64,000 bases of DNA from Phaeosaccion multiseriatum (GCA_965112735.1 OZ218955.1:1426001-1490000), one strand, 5' to 3'. Shown: positions 49,570-62,439, counted from the stretch's first letter. The notes: generated by a model from the sequence alone, not told the origin. Translations and numbers: made by a program.

Positions 49570-52500
49570 TTACCGCTCCTGCTGCTGCTGCTGGGGCTGA
49601 ACGTTGGCCCCCACCTTGCCACTCCCGTCCACAAACAGCGGCACGCCAATGTTGGCACCAAACTGCAACACCATCGGCGAGGAAGACCTTGTTCCGTCCG
49701 GGGCCAACACACTCAAATCACTGTCATTGTCGCTGTCCACACCATCGTCCGATCCGTTCATATCCTGTTCCAAAGCCGCCCGCGCCTCTGCGGCCAACCG
49801 CGCCGACCCGAGTCTCTCCTGCTCAGCAGACCCAACCCCCTGCTCCCCCTGTCCGGAGGGGACGCGCGCAGAGGACGCAGAGGAAGCAGAGAAGGCGGAG
49901 TTGTCGTCGCGTACCTCTTGGGGGCGACTGGCGCGGACGTACGCGGAAGCAGGTGGGTTTCCGAGTCGAGGAGGAGAGGGGCTTTGCTCATCTACACGAA
50001 CACGTTCCCTCGGTCGGCTGTCCCCCGCTGCTGCTGCCGCCACCGCCGCCGCATCGTCCGCAGCCCTCCACGCGCCTCTCTCTCCTGCCGACGTACGAGG
50101 CTGCGAAGCGCCCCTCGCCTGCTCTCTCGATCGCTCCCTGCTATCTCCTCTTCGTCCGTCCCTTGGTGCGCTGAGAGGCCTTGCTGCTGGAACAGGCCGT
50201 CTGCCCCCGCTGCCTCCGAGACTCACTTCCTCGTCGGCCACCGCCGGGTAGATGTTACTTTGACCCGACGACCCTGACCTTGCCCTTCCGCCACCGCCAC
50301 CTTGCCCCCAACCCCCCGATCCTCCTCCTCCCTCACCATTTCTGAAACGCGCCTCCTCGGAGGGCGACCTCTTGTAGTGGTAGCTCTCTCCATACCCACC
50401 CACCCCGCCCACCGACTGCGACCCCCTCTCTCTCTCAATCTCTCGCGCCCTTGCCGCTCTCTCCCTCGACACGCTTCGGCCGTATTCGTCGCCCACCAGG
50501 GTGCGGTCCTCATTCTTGTTCAGCTCCATCAACGAACCCGAGCTGGAGGCACCCTGCATCTGCATCGACGCCCTTCGTCCTCCCCCCCCTTGCACCACTC
50601 TACTCATGGAGCGGGTAGAGTACGCCAAGAGGTCAGGGGCGGAGTTATTGTTGGGACCGTACTGACCCCCACTCGGAAGGGGGGGCAACGACATGTTGCT
50701 CACGTCCATCCCTCCTCCTCCGTACCCTCCTCCATAGGCCGGGCCCGTGAAGCTTGCCGTCGAGTTGGAGCGTGTCATGGTCGTACGGCGCAACTCATTT
50801 CGACTCGTCTGCATCACTGCCTTGGAGAGGTCGTAGTCGGACGGACCCACCGCCCCGGGCACAGCGCGTGGGGCATCGAGTACAAGCTCCCCGGGGGACC
50901 CGCTCCTCGTGCCCCTCGAAGGGGAAGCAGAAGAGCCCTTTCGTCCTCGTCCTGGTCCTCCTGCTCCTGGTCCTCCTGCTCCTGGTCCTCCTCGCCCTCG
51001 CCTGGGAGGAGTGACCCCGACTCCTGCGTTTGAGCGTGATGACTTGCTCATACCCGTAGACAGGTCAAATGCGGGGCTGATGGGCGGTAATCGTACCCCG
51101 GCCTCACTCTTGCTGAGCAGGTCCGACACACTCCCTCCTCCTCCACTCGTCACGGGCGGGGGCAGTCCTCCTCCTCCTCCTCCTCCTCCTCCTCCTCCTC
51201 CTCCTCTTCCTCCTCGCTCTCCTCCATCTCCTCCCCCCTTGGACATGCTCCTGAGCCCATTCTCGTAGTTGTACTCGTAGCGGTGATCGGACACTCGACT
51301 ACCCTCGTCGTACTCACTGTAGCCTTCATCCCCGTCCTCCCGGTCGGCCTCGAAACCGTCATCCTCATGCATCATCTCAAGCTGCCCCTGCTGCTTGTCC
51401 ATCATGTCGTGGTTGTCCTTGGTGCGCGACTGTATGGCCCACTTGGTACAACAGAGCACCGCTCCAAACAGTCCGAACAACCCGGCCACCACCAGCAACG
51501 CCAGCAGCCCGTCGTTCAACACGCGCGGCTCGCTTTCACCAGACGCGGATCGCGACCCGACACCAATGACTCCCGCAGAGGCCATCACCCCAGAGTCTCC
51601 TCCGGTAAAGAAAGGGGTGTCGGGACCGACCCCTGTGGAGCTATCGGGATGCTCGAACAGCTCATCCACCTCCCTCCAAGAAAGGTTGAGCACACGTGCC
51701 TCGGCATCGCACGAGCCGTAGGCAACGAGGAGGCGCTCCCCGTCCAAGGAAGGGGTGAGGCCGGAGCTAAACACCGGGCAGTTGTCGGGGTCGCCGCTCA
51801 CCACCGGCAGGGCACGACTGACGGCTAGAGGCCGATAGGGTTGTTCGGCAGTGAAGGAGAGAAGGTAGTTGACGTACTCGCCTTCCGCGCTGAGGGTGTG
51901 GAAGGTTCCCAAGAAGTAGTCGTCAAGGACAGTGTTGCGGATGCGAATGGCGTTGGAGCCTCCGTGAATGTCCAGTTTCAATGCGCTGCCAAAGAGCTCC
52001 AGGGGGGTTTCCACCACGGGGTACTCCTCCACCACCTCGTTCAACAGCGTGTCCACACGCACAGCGGTGAAGGGAGAGATGTTCTGAATGAAGCCCTTGG
52101 ACTCATCTTCTCCGTCATCGAGGTCGAAGGACATCCAGTTCTTTTGGAAGCTTCCGTCGTCGAGGTTTCCGGGTTGGAGCTGGCTGGCAAACACCACCTG
52201 AGTAGGAACAAGAGGGGGAGGGAGGGGAGATGTCAGCAAAAGCAAGAGCAAGAGCAAACACAAAAGCCAAAGCAAAGGCCCAAAGCCTCTACTCCCTCTC
52301 CCCTCCTCCCTCCCTCCCTCCCTCCCTCCCTCCCCACTGACTTACCGACTCATCCCCCTCCGAGCGTGTGCGCAAGTCCCCAGCAGTGACGAACATGGTA
52401 CCCACCGTCACACCCCCCGCTGTCGGGCACTGCTCGAACGGTTCGTTGGGCAGGGTAGAGAAGAAGGTCAAGGCCAGTCGGTCACCCGCCTCCGCGTCGT

Positions 52501-55405
52501 CGCCCGTCGGGGGCAGCAGCGTGAGCCTGGGGTCCTGGGGTCCCGTTACCACCGCCTGTGTGTAAGTGTTGTTGACTGGGTGGTACACCGGCGCCACCAC
52601 ACATGGGGTCCAACTTCGCTGGGAAGGAGGCGCCATGGAAAGCACCTGCAGCCCGTCGGAAGAGAGAGGTTCGAGGGTTACCGGGTCGACTTCTCCGAAG
52701 ACAATGTCGCTGTACCAGACGGTGGTGAGCAGCTCTCCCGTGCCCTGGGGGCCGTCCAGTTTTTCCCCCGGGGTGGCGTCGTGCTTGACGCGATGACGGC
52801 GAGCGGCGAGGAACATCGAGGGCTCTCCGGCGGCGTTGGGCACCTGCGATTTATTCAGTGGTTATGTGAGTTACGTAGTAGAGAAGTTGGTCATTCACAT
52901 ACAGGGAAATTGGGTCAGTTTATCAGTTTCATTGATTGCTTGGGTCATATGAGGGTATCGAATAATGATCACCCCCCCCCCCCCACCCACCCACCCACTC
53001 AGGGAATTACCCGACACACTCACTCACTACACCCCGCCCTCCCTCCACTCTTCGTGCTGCGCCCCACTCAACTCACTCACTCACTGAATCCATCCATCCA
53101 TCCATCCCTCCATCCCTCCCCTCCGTCCTTCCTTCCCTCCGCCCTTTGTACTACCAACACCCCAACAAAACACACAAAACATAAAACCATTTCATTTACC
53201 TGCAGAACGGAGGGGTTGATGAAGGCGTAGTCCCCCCCCCCTCCATTGGCCATGGGCTCAGCAGCGGTGAGGTTCAGTCGCGCATCCATCGCTCCAGTGT
53301 CATACTCCACAAACGATGCGCCTCGCGTGCCTGCCGCTCCTCCGTCGTGGTTGGTCCAATCTCGAATCACTTGAGGAGGCACCAGGCCCCACAGAGCCCA
53401 GAGCCCGACCAAGCTGGCAAAAATGATGGTCATCCGACGGCGGAACAGCTTGTCGGGTTGTTGCGGCATCAACAGGTTGGCGACGTAACTCATGACAATG
53501 GCAAAGGCAAACATGACCAAGAGGAGGCCAAGGTCTACCCATCCATTCCAGACGTAAAAGACAATAAACTGGAAGACGTAAATCGGGTAGGCGAACTTGC
53601 CCAACCCGGAGAAGATGCGCGTCTTCAGCACGACGGACAGCGGGTCTGCACCCATGGCCAGGCCAATGATGAGCAGTCCGTGGAGCGGAGCCAATGCGCC
53701 TAGGCGGCACGAGAGCTTGAAGGCTGGGGGCTGAATGGCGGGAACAGTAAAGAAGAGGGCGAGGAGGAGGCTGCCGATGGATGCACCGTACTTGAGGACC
53801 GCAGGGGCGCCCGTGCGAAATTGGCTGTTTGGGGGTTGAGGGAGCCGGGGGGATGGCAGTGGATGGTTGGTGTGCGTGTGTGTGTGTGAGAGAGAGAGGG
53901 GGGGATGCGAGTGCTCAAGCAAACGTTGTCTGACGCAGTTGCCCTGCCCCTCCCCTCCGCTCCCCTCCGCTCCCTCACCTCACCGACCCCATATGCTTCC
54001 TTCCCTTCCCTTCACCCACGCCACACACCCTTCGAAAAGCAAAACCTTTGGGGAAGTTGTTCTAAAAACTCTGGAACTTGACACTTACGCGTAGACGCAG
54101 GCCAAACCCACTCCGAAGGCGTAGATGTGCAAGTAAAAGAGCGGGAAGAAGGACAGCATGGTAACGAATAGATCCTTCCACGTGTCGTTGTCTCCATAGT
54201 TGTGGAACTCGTACCACTCCACACTGGCCCCAACCATTGGGGGGATGGCGGCGGCGAGCCAACCGAGGACCGAGAGGAAAGCCATGTAACCGACGAGGGT
54301 GCGGCGGGAGAGACCGAGGGTGAAACACTCGATGCGGTTGTGAAGGAACCTTTTGAGTGGGTGGGAGTGAGTGAAGGAGGGAGGGAGGGAGGGAGAGACG
54401 GAGGGAGAGATGGAGGGAGGGAGGGAGGGAGGGAGGGACGTAAGTAGGGGTGGGGAGGAGAGGACAGAAGGAGACGCATGGGGGAAAAAGCCCCCATCCT
54501 ACTTGCTTCGTCAGCACACTCCACCCACTCCACTCACTCACTCACTCACTCACTCACCAGAGGGGGATGATGGTGCTGAGGAACCAGCAGTGGCCCTGAA
54601 TGACTTGCTCCGTAACCTTTGGCAGCCACGACTGGGTCAGGGTGAGGAGTGAAAAGGCATGCAGCCACGTGGTGTCCTGCCAAGTGTCCTTGTAAATGGC
54701 GACGGCGAATCCCAACACTAGACCCAGCAGGTATATGGGGTATATGCTCTTGATGCGGTCGTACATAAACGAAGCGGCAGGCGTCTCCTCGTAGGGCTCA
54801 AAGTTGGCAACCCCTCCCACCACTCCTCCTCCCACGGCCTCAACAGCCGCGGCATGCATAGCTCTCTTCCTGAGGGAGGAGTACGTAAGCACAAAGGCCG
54901 ACAACATGATGAACCACGGCGCCCATGTGAAGCCCCACTCCGCTATGTAGTAGTCGGACACGCCCACGGGGTTGGTGAAGAGGAAGTGTCCGCCGATGAT
55001 GTGGATGGCAGCCAACAGGCGCAATCCGTCAAACCCCCCCACGTAGGGGTAGCTCTTGGCGGCCTTGGCGACGGCGGCCTCGACCTCGGACTCTGACTCC
55101 TCGTTGGCGACAGTTTTGTTCTTGTTGACGTTCTTCTTGTTGTTGTTGTTGTTGTTGCTGTTGTTGTTGCTGTTGTTGTTGTTCTTACCCACAGAAGCAC
55201 CTGCTGCAGATGCTTTGCTGTTGCTGCTGGTGGCTGTGGAAGCTGCCATGGCGGTGTCAAAGTTCGATGCGTCCGGGTCAGCAGAGCTCGTGTTGACCCT
55301 CGTTCTGTCGGGGCCAGAGGGAGCGGAAACCGCAGAAGATCCAGAAGCAGAAGCCGCAGCAGCCAGTCCGACCGTGTCAACCGGCGCGCGTGGTCCCTCC
55401 TCCTC

Positions 55406-55462
<57 letters not shown>

Positions 55463-56553
55463 TCGCTGCTGCTGGAGAGCAATGGCTTGCGAGCCCGTGG
55501 GGGAAGAGAGCGTATCGATGGAGTAGTCCTTGGAGATGCCCATGGACATAGAGTCATTGTCATCGTCGCCGAAATCGGCCTCTGTCTTTCCCTCCTCGGA
55601 TCGCTCCGGGTACTTGTGTTGTTCCGTCGCTGTTCCTCCTGCCGTGGTTGCTGCTGCTGCGGCGGCTGCGGCTGCCGCAACTGCTGCCACTGCGGCGGGC
55701 TCGCCTCTTCGACTGCCATCCCTGCCCTTGAGACCCATGGCACCGTCTGCAGAGGACAGCGGAGAAGTGTCGGACTTGGGCGGCGTGATAGACTGCGACG
55801 AAGACGAAGAAGGCTGGGACATCGACACCCCCTCCTTGGAGGAGCTGCCGCCGATGACGGCCCTCTCACTACTCCCACTACCGCTCTTGGTGAGGCCCTT
55901 CATACCCGCCCCTCCTCCGGGGCGAATGTACACAGCGGATGCCTTGGAACGGCTGCGCCCACGAGAGCATATGCGTCCGACAGAGTGCAACAACCCCCCG
56001 AGGGTCCGACCCCCCTTGAAGAGAGTCCAGAGCACGAAGATAGACGCGAGGACGACACAAGCCCACTGCAGACCGTTGTAGTCCCAGGGCTGCACTCGCT
56101 TAATCGCGCCTCGGTTGGACACGTCGGTGGTGAAGGCAGGGGTGGCGTAGGCAGGCACCACGCTGTCGTCGAGGATGAGATCTTTGTACAGGCTAAGGTC
56201 ACCGGCAGTGGCACCGTCCTCGTCGTCGTCGCCTCCTCCGGCTGAGCGCGCCACCACCTCCTCTCCGTCCGTCAGGGTCGTCGAAGGGTAGGAGGTGATG
56301 CGGCACCCTCGATGGTACTGCTGCCACCATTCGGAGTCGGCAGCAGGGACGTACGACTGGCAAGTAGGCGCCCCCACGAACTGAAAGAGACAAAAATTAA
56401 CATTTACGTGGGGAGGGAAGTGTGCAAGTTGGTGGGGTTGGGGGGTTGGTGTGTGTCTGTGAATACTTTTGCGCTATTCGACAAGACAAGGCAACACAAG
56501 GAGGACACACACACAACACATACACACACACACACAACCACACACACACACAA

Positions 56554-56585
<32 letters not shown>

Positions 56586-56831
56586 CCACACACACACAAC
56601 CACACCTGCTCCTCGCACTCGTGTGCCTCTTCGATCTGGTCGGCTTCACACGCGACACTGATTAGTCTCTGGAACAACACATGGTTGCTGATGTGCGGGG
56701 CGTGCCCGGCCACCAGGGGGGGCGCGTTGGTGGCGGTGAGCACGGTGCCTTCGTAGTCCAGGAAGTGGCCTTCGTACTCCTCTGCCAGCTGTAAATAGCA
56801 TGAGTGTGAGAGTGAGATTTGTGATGTGTGT

Positions 56832-56862
<31 letters not shown>

Positions 56863-56911
56863 CGTGTGCGTGTGTGTGTGTGTGTGCGTGTGCGTGTGTG
56901 TGTGTGTGCGT

Positions 56912-56942
<31 letters not shown>

Positions 56943-56981
56943 CATGTGTGTGTGTGTGTGTGCGTGTGCGTGTGTGTGTGT

Positions 56982-57029
<48 letters not shown>

Positions 57030-59100
57030 GCGTGTGTGTGTGTGTGCGTGTGTGTGTGTGTGCGTTTTTTGGGGGGGGGGGCGGTGGAGTTGAAAAAATG
57101 CAGAGAGAGAGAGAGAGAGAGAGAGTGAGAGAGACAGAGAGCAAGCAGCAAGAGGCAAGGGGTTCAGATAAGATGAATCGATCGAGGCTTGTGTGCCTTT
57201 CCCTCTCCCTCTCCCTCTCCCTCTCTCCTTCCCTCCTCTCCCTCTCTCCTCATCCTCATCCTCCCTCCCCCCCCCCCCCTTCCTTACCTGGCGAGCCATG
57301 TCGTTGGCACCCTCGAGGAAGTTGGTAAAGCCCTCCACCCCGAGGAACACGGGCACAAGACCGGGGAAGTCCTCCTGCAAGCGAGTGAGTATGCTCGTGT
57401 ACTCATCCAACAAGAACACCAGCTGTGAATCCACGCTGGATTCCTGCAGCTCCACCACTGCCTCCGAACCCTCAAACTCGCAAGCCCACGTGGCCCCCTC
57501 CTCAGGATACAGACAGAAGGAGTACCACGTGCCCAGTGATATGACAACGTAACCGCTCGCATCCCCCCTACCAGCATCCTGCATGCTGTCGAGGTGGCCG
57601 AGCAGCTCGGGGGCAGACCTGCCCTGACCAAAGAGCATGGAGGGCCTAGAGCGAACGTCTTTGGCAAACACCTCCTCACACGACTGCCTTCCTTGGTCGA
57701 GGTAGCCCATTCGTGCGGGCATGCCAGCACTGTCGGGTCGAAGGACGACACTGGCGCAGGGAATGGAGTTTGGGTCTCCGTCGCCAGTGGGGTTGTTGCT
57801 GTCCCTGTAGAGCCAACTCTGGAAGAAGAGGGCCTCGTCGTACACTTGGTCCAGCTGTGAGAGGGGGGTGCGTTTGGGAGGGGGGGGGGGAGTTTGGAGG
57901 AGAAGGCGGGGGTGGGTGGGTGGGGGGGGGAGGATGGAGTGAGTGAAGTAGTCGGTTCGGCCGAGAGGGTGCGGATGATACGAAGGGGAGAAGAGCCGCT
58001 TGGGATTCCCAAGTAGAGAGGCTGTACTGCTCTTGTTCCGGACGAAACAAGAATTAGTGGGACAGGAGCCAGAGCTGTAGTACACAAACAAAACTCCCCC
58101 CCCCCCCCACACACACACACACACGGCACGACATACACACACATACGGCACGCACGAACTCACGCACTCACCCAAGGCCAGACGGCAGCCAGGATACCAA
58201 GGACGTCGCTGGCTCCCAACAAGACCAAGGCCGTGTCTGTGGCATCCTCCCCGCCCAGGGAGGCCAGGCATTGGTTCACCTCTGTCTGGGAGAAGAAATG
58301 GTAATGGCAGTCGTGAGGGTCTGCGAGACCGACGCGAGGGACACGAGAGAGGGGAGGGAGGGAGGGAGGGAGGGGGGGTTGTGAGTGTGTGTGTGTGCTG
58401 GAGTTTGTAAGAGAGTCGAGTGAGTGGGGGGGTTGAGCCTTTGCCCCCTCCGCCACATCGTTAAGACGAAGGAACATGTGCACACGTGAAGGGGAACGAG
58501 ACGAGAATGTTGATGCTCTTTTCCATGGTGAAAGGTTAGGAGTAACGCTTGTGTGCCGACCACCCGATGGACCCGGAGAGAGAGAGAGAGAGAGAGCGAA
58601 GGGCCCTCTCGTGCCGTTGGCATCATGAAACACATGCACCCCCCCGAATACCCCGACCCGCACTCACTTCTCAGCTCAAAGGTATTGCAGATGCGATTGC
58701 CGTCTTCGTCAACGTCGCACCGCCACTGCCCAGGACTCTGTACATCCGCACAACGTTGCGTGCACGAGTCCCGGAGGTTTGGCTCGGGCACCACCACGAC
58801 GGGCGCCTCTGGGATGTCATCCTCTTGGGCTGCGAGAGGAGAGATTGGTACAGGGCAACAAGGGGCGGGGCAGATTTAATTCCTTCCTCTCCTTTTGGCC
58901 TCTCCTTTCCCCTTCTGTCTCTCTCTCTCATTCTTTCCCCACTGGCCTTGCAACGTGGGCGCCCTTCATCCCTCCTCTGCCACGCTCTCCCCTTCCCTAT
59001 AATTTCTTCCCCCTTCCATCCCTCCCATCTCACCTTGGACCCCCACGACGAACAATGACGCCGCAAGACCAAGCGCTGACACGAGCGTGAAGGCGCGCAT
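49570..59100 (-). CDS. Acyltransferase-3 / glycosidase-type beta-propeller fusion membrane protein
   Basis: Ten exons: 59034-59100, 58668-58829, 58172-58281, 57288-57854, 56606-56788, 54558-56380, 54089-54349, 53200-53824, 52346-52843 and 49570-52197, giving 2,307 residues. Order: signal peptide (1-22); Cys-containing lumenal or extracellular region (to about 460); TM helix ([18 protein letters not shown], about 467-484); disordered polyQ/polyS linker; acyltransferase-3 domain (about 806-1210) with the hallmark [19 protein letters not shown] and about nine further hydrophobic helices; beta-propeller (about 1250-1613) with [59 protein letters not shown] and [20 protein letters not shown], a GH43/GH130-clan-like five-blade pattern; TM helix (about 1662-1682); long disordered tail. 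Acyltransferase-3 proteins move acyl groups onto extracellular glycans or lipids. The propeller may bind or modify a glycan substrate. The frame continues through the junction at 53200/52843, which supports one polypeptide. Confidence 0.85.
56505..57066. repeat. (CA)n arrays flanking a short exon of the fusion gene
   Basis: Exon 56606-56788 is bracketed by CA arrays: about 56505-56605, which begins at its donor (GTGTGGTTGTGTGTG on the minus strand), and about 56825-57065, which lies upstream of its acceptor. Several long frames over these arrays are repeat translations. Confidence 0.9.
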
Positions 59101-60254
59101 CCTTTACGCGCGTCCTGTGTGCCGCGCTACTCCCTTTGCCCTTGCCCACTCACAGACAGTAAGGCCTCTTCAGAGAGGATTGCTCGACAGCACCATAGAT
59201 TGTGTTATTGTTCACCCGAATTCCACGTAACCAGCGCTATGCTTCCCCACTGCGGCGCTAGTCTCCGTCGCTCACCGAAGGTGTAAGGTGTAGCGTCGCT
59301 CACTGAAGGGCTTTGACTTCAATATGAATATGTGTCTTCGTTCCTTTCGATCAAAGACCACGACCCACACTACCCGTAAATGATGATGCTACCCAGGTCG
59401 TCTCTAATGATGGAGAGGGCCCATCAACCTAAAGAGGCCCAAGTCGAAGGATTTTGAACGGACCCCACAATCTTCGGAGTGACGATGCGGGCGCGAAAAT
59501 TAACATTGCCCCCCAAAACCCTCTATTTTTGTGCAGTTACGAAAACCAGAATGGGAGAGGAAGTGTGAAACAAAGAAGAGCAAGCAAAAAAGAATGTGAT
59601 ACTATTGACACTCTCCCTCAGAAGAAGCAAGTGTGGCCCATCACAGTTGAGATCCTTGAGGGTTCGAATGTAGGCTCGAAGGGCCCTACATTGTAGTGAG
59701 GGGGGGGGGGGGATTCGGGAGGAGGGAGCCCAGTGTGGTTTCCGTTGACTGAACGGGCTAAACTCACTCATTCCTCACCCACGCACTCACGCACTCACGT
59801 TCGCATATCAACTCACTCACGCACTCACTCACTCGCCACAACGATCTACCTACTATACCGAGCAAGTTCGCTCTATAGTTCACTCACTCACACACTGACT
59901 GAATCACTGACTCACCCATTCACTCATCACTCCCTCACGCGCGCACGTACTCACATTCGCATAAACTCACTCATTCCTCACCACTCACGTACTCACGTTC
60001 GCATAAATTCAACTCACTCATACACACGTCCTCCTATCTTTGAGTGTTGAGTCCCTCACCGTGAGTCCGTTCCTCCCATACCCAGCAGAGGTGAAAGCAA
60101 TCCTCCTAAATCCCCCTTCGCTACTGTTTCTTCTGCGATATATAGTGGTGTTTACGCACGATGTATTGCCAAGTACTAAGTACACTAGAGCTGCGCAGAG
60201 CCGTATCGCGTGGCCCTCGGTATCCTTGGTCTCGTCCTCATCCCCGTTCTCCCC
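59101..60254. promoter_or_regulatory. Upstream region of the acyltransferase fusion gene
   Basis: About 1.15 kb between the start of the fusion gene and the end of the right inverted arm; both neighbouring genes read leftward. It should contain the fusion gene's promoter. Imperfect CACT repeats with ACGTTCGCATA blocks fill about 59760-60030. No further gene is supported. Confidence 0.4.
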
Positions 60255-62372
60255 CGCTTTCTCTCCTACCCCAGCTCCTCCTCCTTCACGGACTCCTTCT
60301 TGCCCTTCGCCAGCGGTGGCGGTTGCCGGCTCGTGGGAAGGCGCGGCGGCGGTAGGTCGACAGCTCCTCTCATGAGGCAGTGAGGCCCCCGCCTGAACCT
60401 CCACCCGCCCCAGTAGAAGGCAGTGGATGGAGTCCACGCAGCAACAGAAGAAGGGGGGGCTTGCTTTGCCCTGCGCCAAGGCTGTCGCGGCTGTGGCTCA
60501 GAGCCTCCGCGGCGGCGTATGGCGTGCGACAGCGGTGCCGGTGTCGCGGTAGCTGCCGGGCGCTCCCAGACCCATAGCTATCCGGTAAGTCACATGGGTC
60601 TCTTCTGCCTCGCTACTCCTCCTTCTCCCCCTCACCTCCTCCCACCTCTGCCTCTTGGCAGATCCCTCCGAGGAGAGAGACTTGAGGCGTGAGGCGAGGT
60701 ACCCTTCTCTCTTCTCCTCGTCCCTCCTTGTGCCTGACTGTGTGAGACGACCTCGAGAGACCGCCCGCTGTTCTTCCCAACAGGGGGGGGGGGGGATGGC
60801 GAGCTTATCATGCCATCTCCTCCGCCACCTCCTGCAGCACTTCAGAGCTCACCTCTCTCTGCGACACCTTCAGCCTCCCTTCCTTGCCAAAGAGACGGTC
60901 AGTGCCCCGCATCAGGTCCAACGCGCTTTGTGACGCAAAGTGCTGTCTGCTCGCGGTCAGAAGCCACTGAACACAGGCGCCTGCATCGTTGAGCCCTCGA
61001 GCCTGAGACAGAGCCCTTTCCACTGAGGCCCCTCCTGAGAGAAGCTCCAAGGCCGCCCCGCTGTGGCCCCTTCTTGCGGCAACAAACAAGAGCGTACCAA
61101 AAGAGCTTACGACTTCAGTTTCAGTTTCAGGATCAGCTCCAGCAGACAGGAGCTCACGGATCACTGCCGCATGACCATGCACAGCAGCTAAGCGCAAAGC
61201 TGAGGCTCTGTAACGAGTATTCAGCATCTCCACATCGGCCCCTCCTGAGATGAGTTCCTTCACGACACGAGCATGGCCTTCCAGAGATGCCGCGTGTAGC
61301 GCTCCTCCATATCCATTAGTCGCATTAACCTCTGCACCAGCCCTGAGCAGCTTTCGCACAATACTTCGATGCCCCCTCTCAGATGCCACCATCAACGCTG
61401 TTATCCCCTTTCCACCGTTACGGCTTTCGAGGTCGGCACCGGCTGCAATGAGCTGATCCGCTACAAGACCATGACCATTTTGGCTTGCTACGGCAAGCGG
61501 ATAGTATTCTGAGCTGGCCAAACTCGGATCTGCCCCAGAGGTGAGCAGCAGCTGTGTGACCCTGTCGTGTCCTTTTTCGGCGGCCATCACCAACGGACTG
61601 TGGCCTTCAATATCTCTGCCATCAACATGATTGTTGGGGTTAGCGTGGGCCGAAAGCAAGAGCTGCACCACCGCAAGATGCCCGCTCATGCAGGCACAGG
61701 ACAAGGCCGTGAAGCCTTTGGGACTTGTCTTCTCGACCTCCGCCCCGGCGGAAATCAGCTGCTGGACTACACTTTCGTGTCCGTTAAATGAGGCGTATTG
61801 GAGAGCCGTACGTCCCTCCGCGTCTACAGAGTCCACCTCCGCACCCGCCGACAGCAGCTGCTGCACCACAGCGTAATGCCCCCTCTCTGCTGAGCTCATC
61901 AACGCCGTAAAGCCATTAGTGTCAGCCAAGCTTACATCGGCACCGTTGGAGAGCAGCATGTTCACAACCTCAACTGCCCCTTCCCTGGACGCCCCTATGA
62001 GAGCCGTATATCCGTCGCTCCCTATTGAGTCGATTTCAGCACCAGCAGAGAGGAGCTGTTGTACAATAGCAGCATCTGAAAAAGAACCACTCGCAAAATG
62101 CAACGCACAGTTGCCCTCTGCACTTCGCACATTCGGCGACGCTCCCTCTTGCAGCAAAAGCGCAACAACGTCACCCCTCTTGTGTGCCACGGCTGCGTGC
62201 ATGGCTGAAAACCCTTGCTCACTGAGGTGCTCGTCCAGGCATGCCTTGCTTCCTCCGTTCTTCGCGACGAGGGCCCTCACAGCCTTTTGCACCTGCCGGA
62301 CACTCTGGCCACCTCCGATGGCTAGATTAAGGCAGGCAGCCTGCCTTGTACAACGCACAAGCGAGGAATGTA
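60255..62372 (-). repeat. Right arm of a 2.1-kb inverted duplication
   Basis: Reverse-complement copy of about 46922-49040, containing ANK-2 exon 2, the 3' part of its intron and its 3' flank. Outside the arm the two loci share nothing obvious, except that exon 1 at both loci is a very short MQ... exon. Confidence 0.9.
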
Positions 62373-62439
62373 CATTAGACACGGTGGCGGAGAGGGGGAG
62401 CTATGTTCTTCGTACCTCAATGCTTAAGGCCCTCTGCAT
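60808..62439 (-). CDS. Ankyrin-repeat protein ANK-2
   Basis: Two exons, 62416-62439 (MQRALSIE) and 60808-62340, phase 0, 518 residues. I prefer this to the in-frame ATG at 62382: the acceptor GGCAG/GCT aligns with that of ANK-1, exon 2 then has exactly the same length (1,533 nt), and a matching short MQ... exon ends in GAG/GTACG. Architecture is the same as ANK-1: about twelve ankyrin repeats and a helical C-terminal cap. The encoded protein differs from ANK-1 by roughly 31 substitutions in the first 200 or so aligned residues but only about 11 in the remaining 310. Most changes are in the variable hairpin and first-helix positions of the repeats (e.g. ANK-1 GRTALMSASGP versus ANK-2 GNCALHFASGS). 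Function unknown; probably a protein-binding scaffold. Confidence 0.88.

Noticed and set aside
54943-55878. 311-codon minus-strand frame inside the fusion gene
   Set aside because: It is a shifted shadow of exon 54558-56380, which carries the acyltransferase-3 hallmark in the other frame.
62341-62382. In-frame ATG at 62380-62382 as the ANK-2 start (MSNVHSSLVRC...)
   Set aside because: This stretch aligns with the 3' part of the ANK-1 intron, and splicing to a short exon at 62416-62439 gives the same gene structure and exon length as ANK-1.
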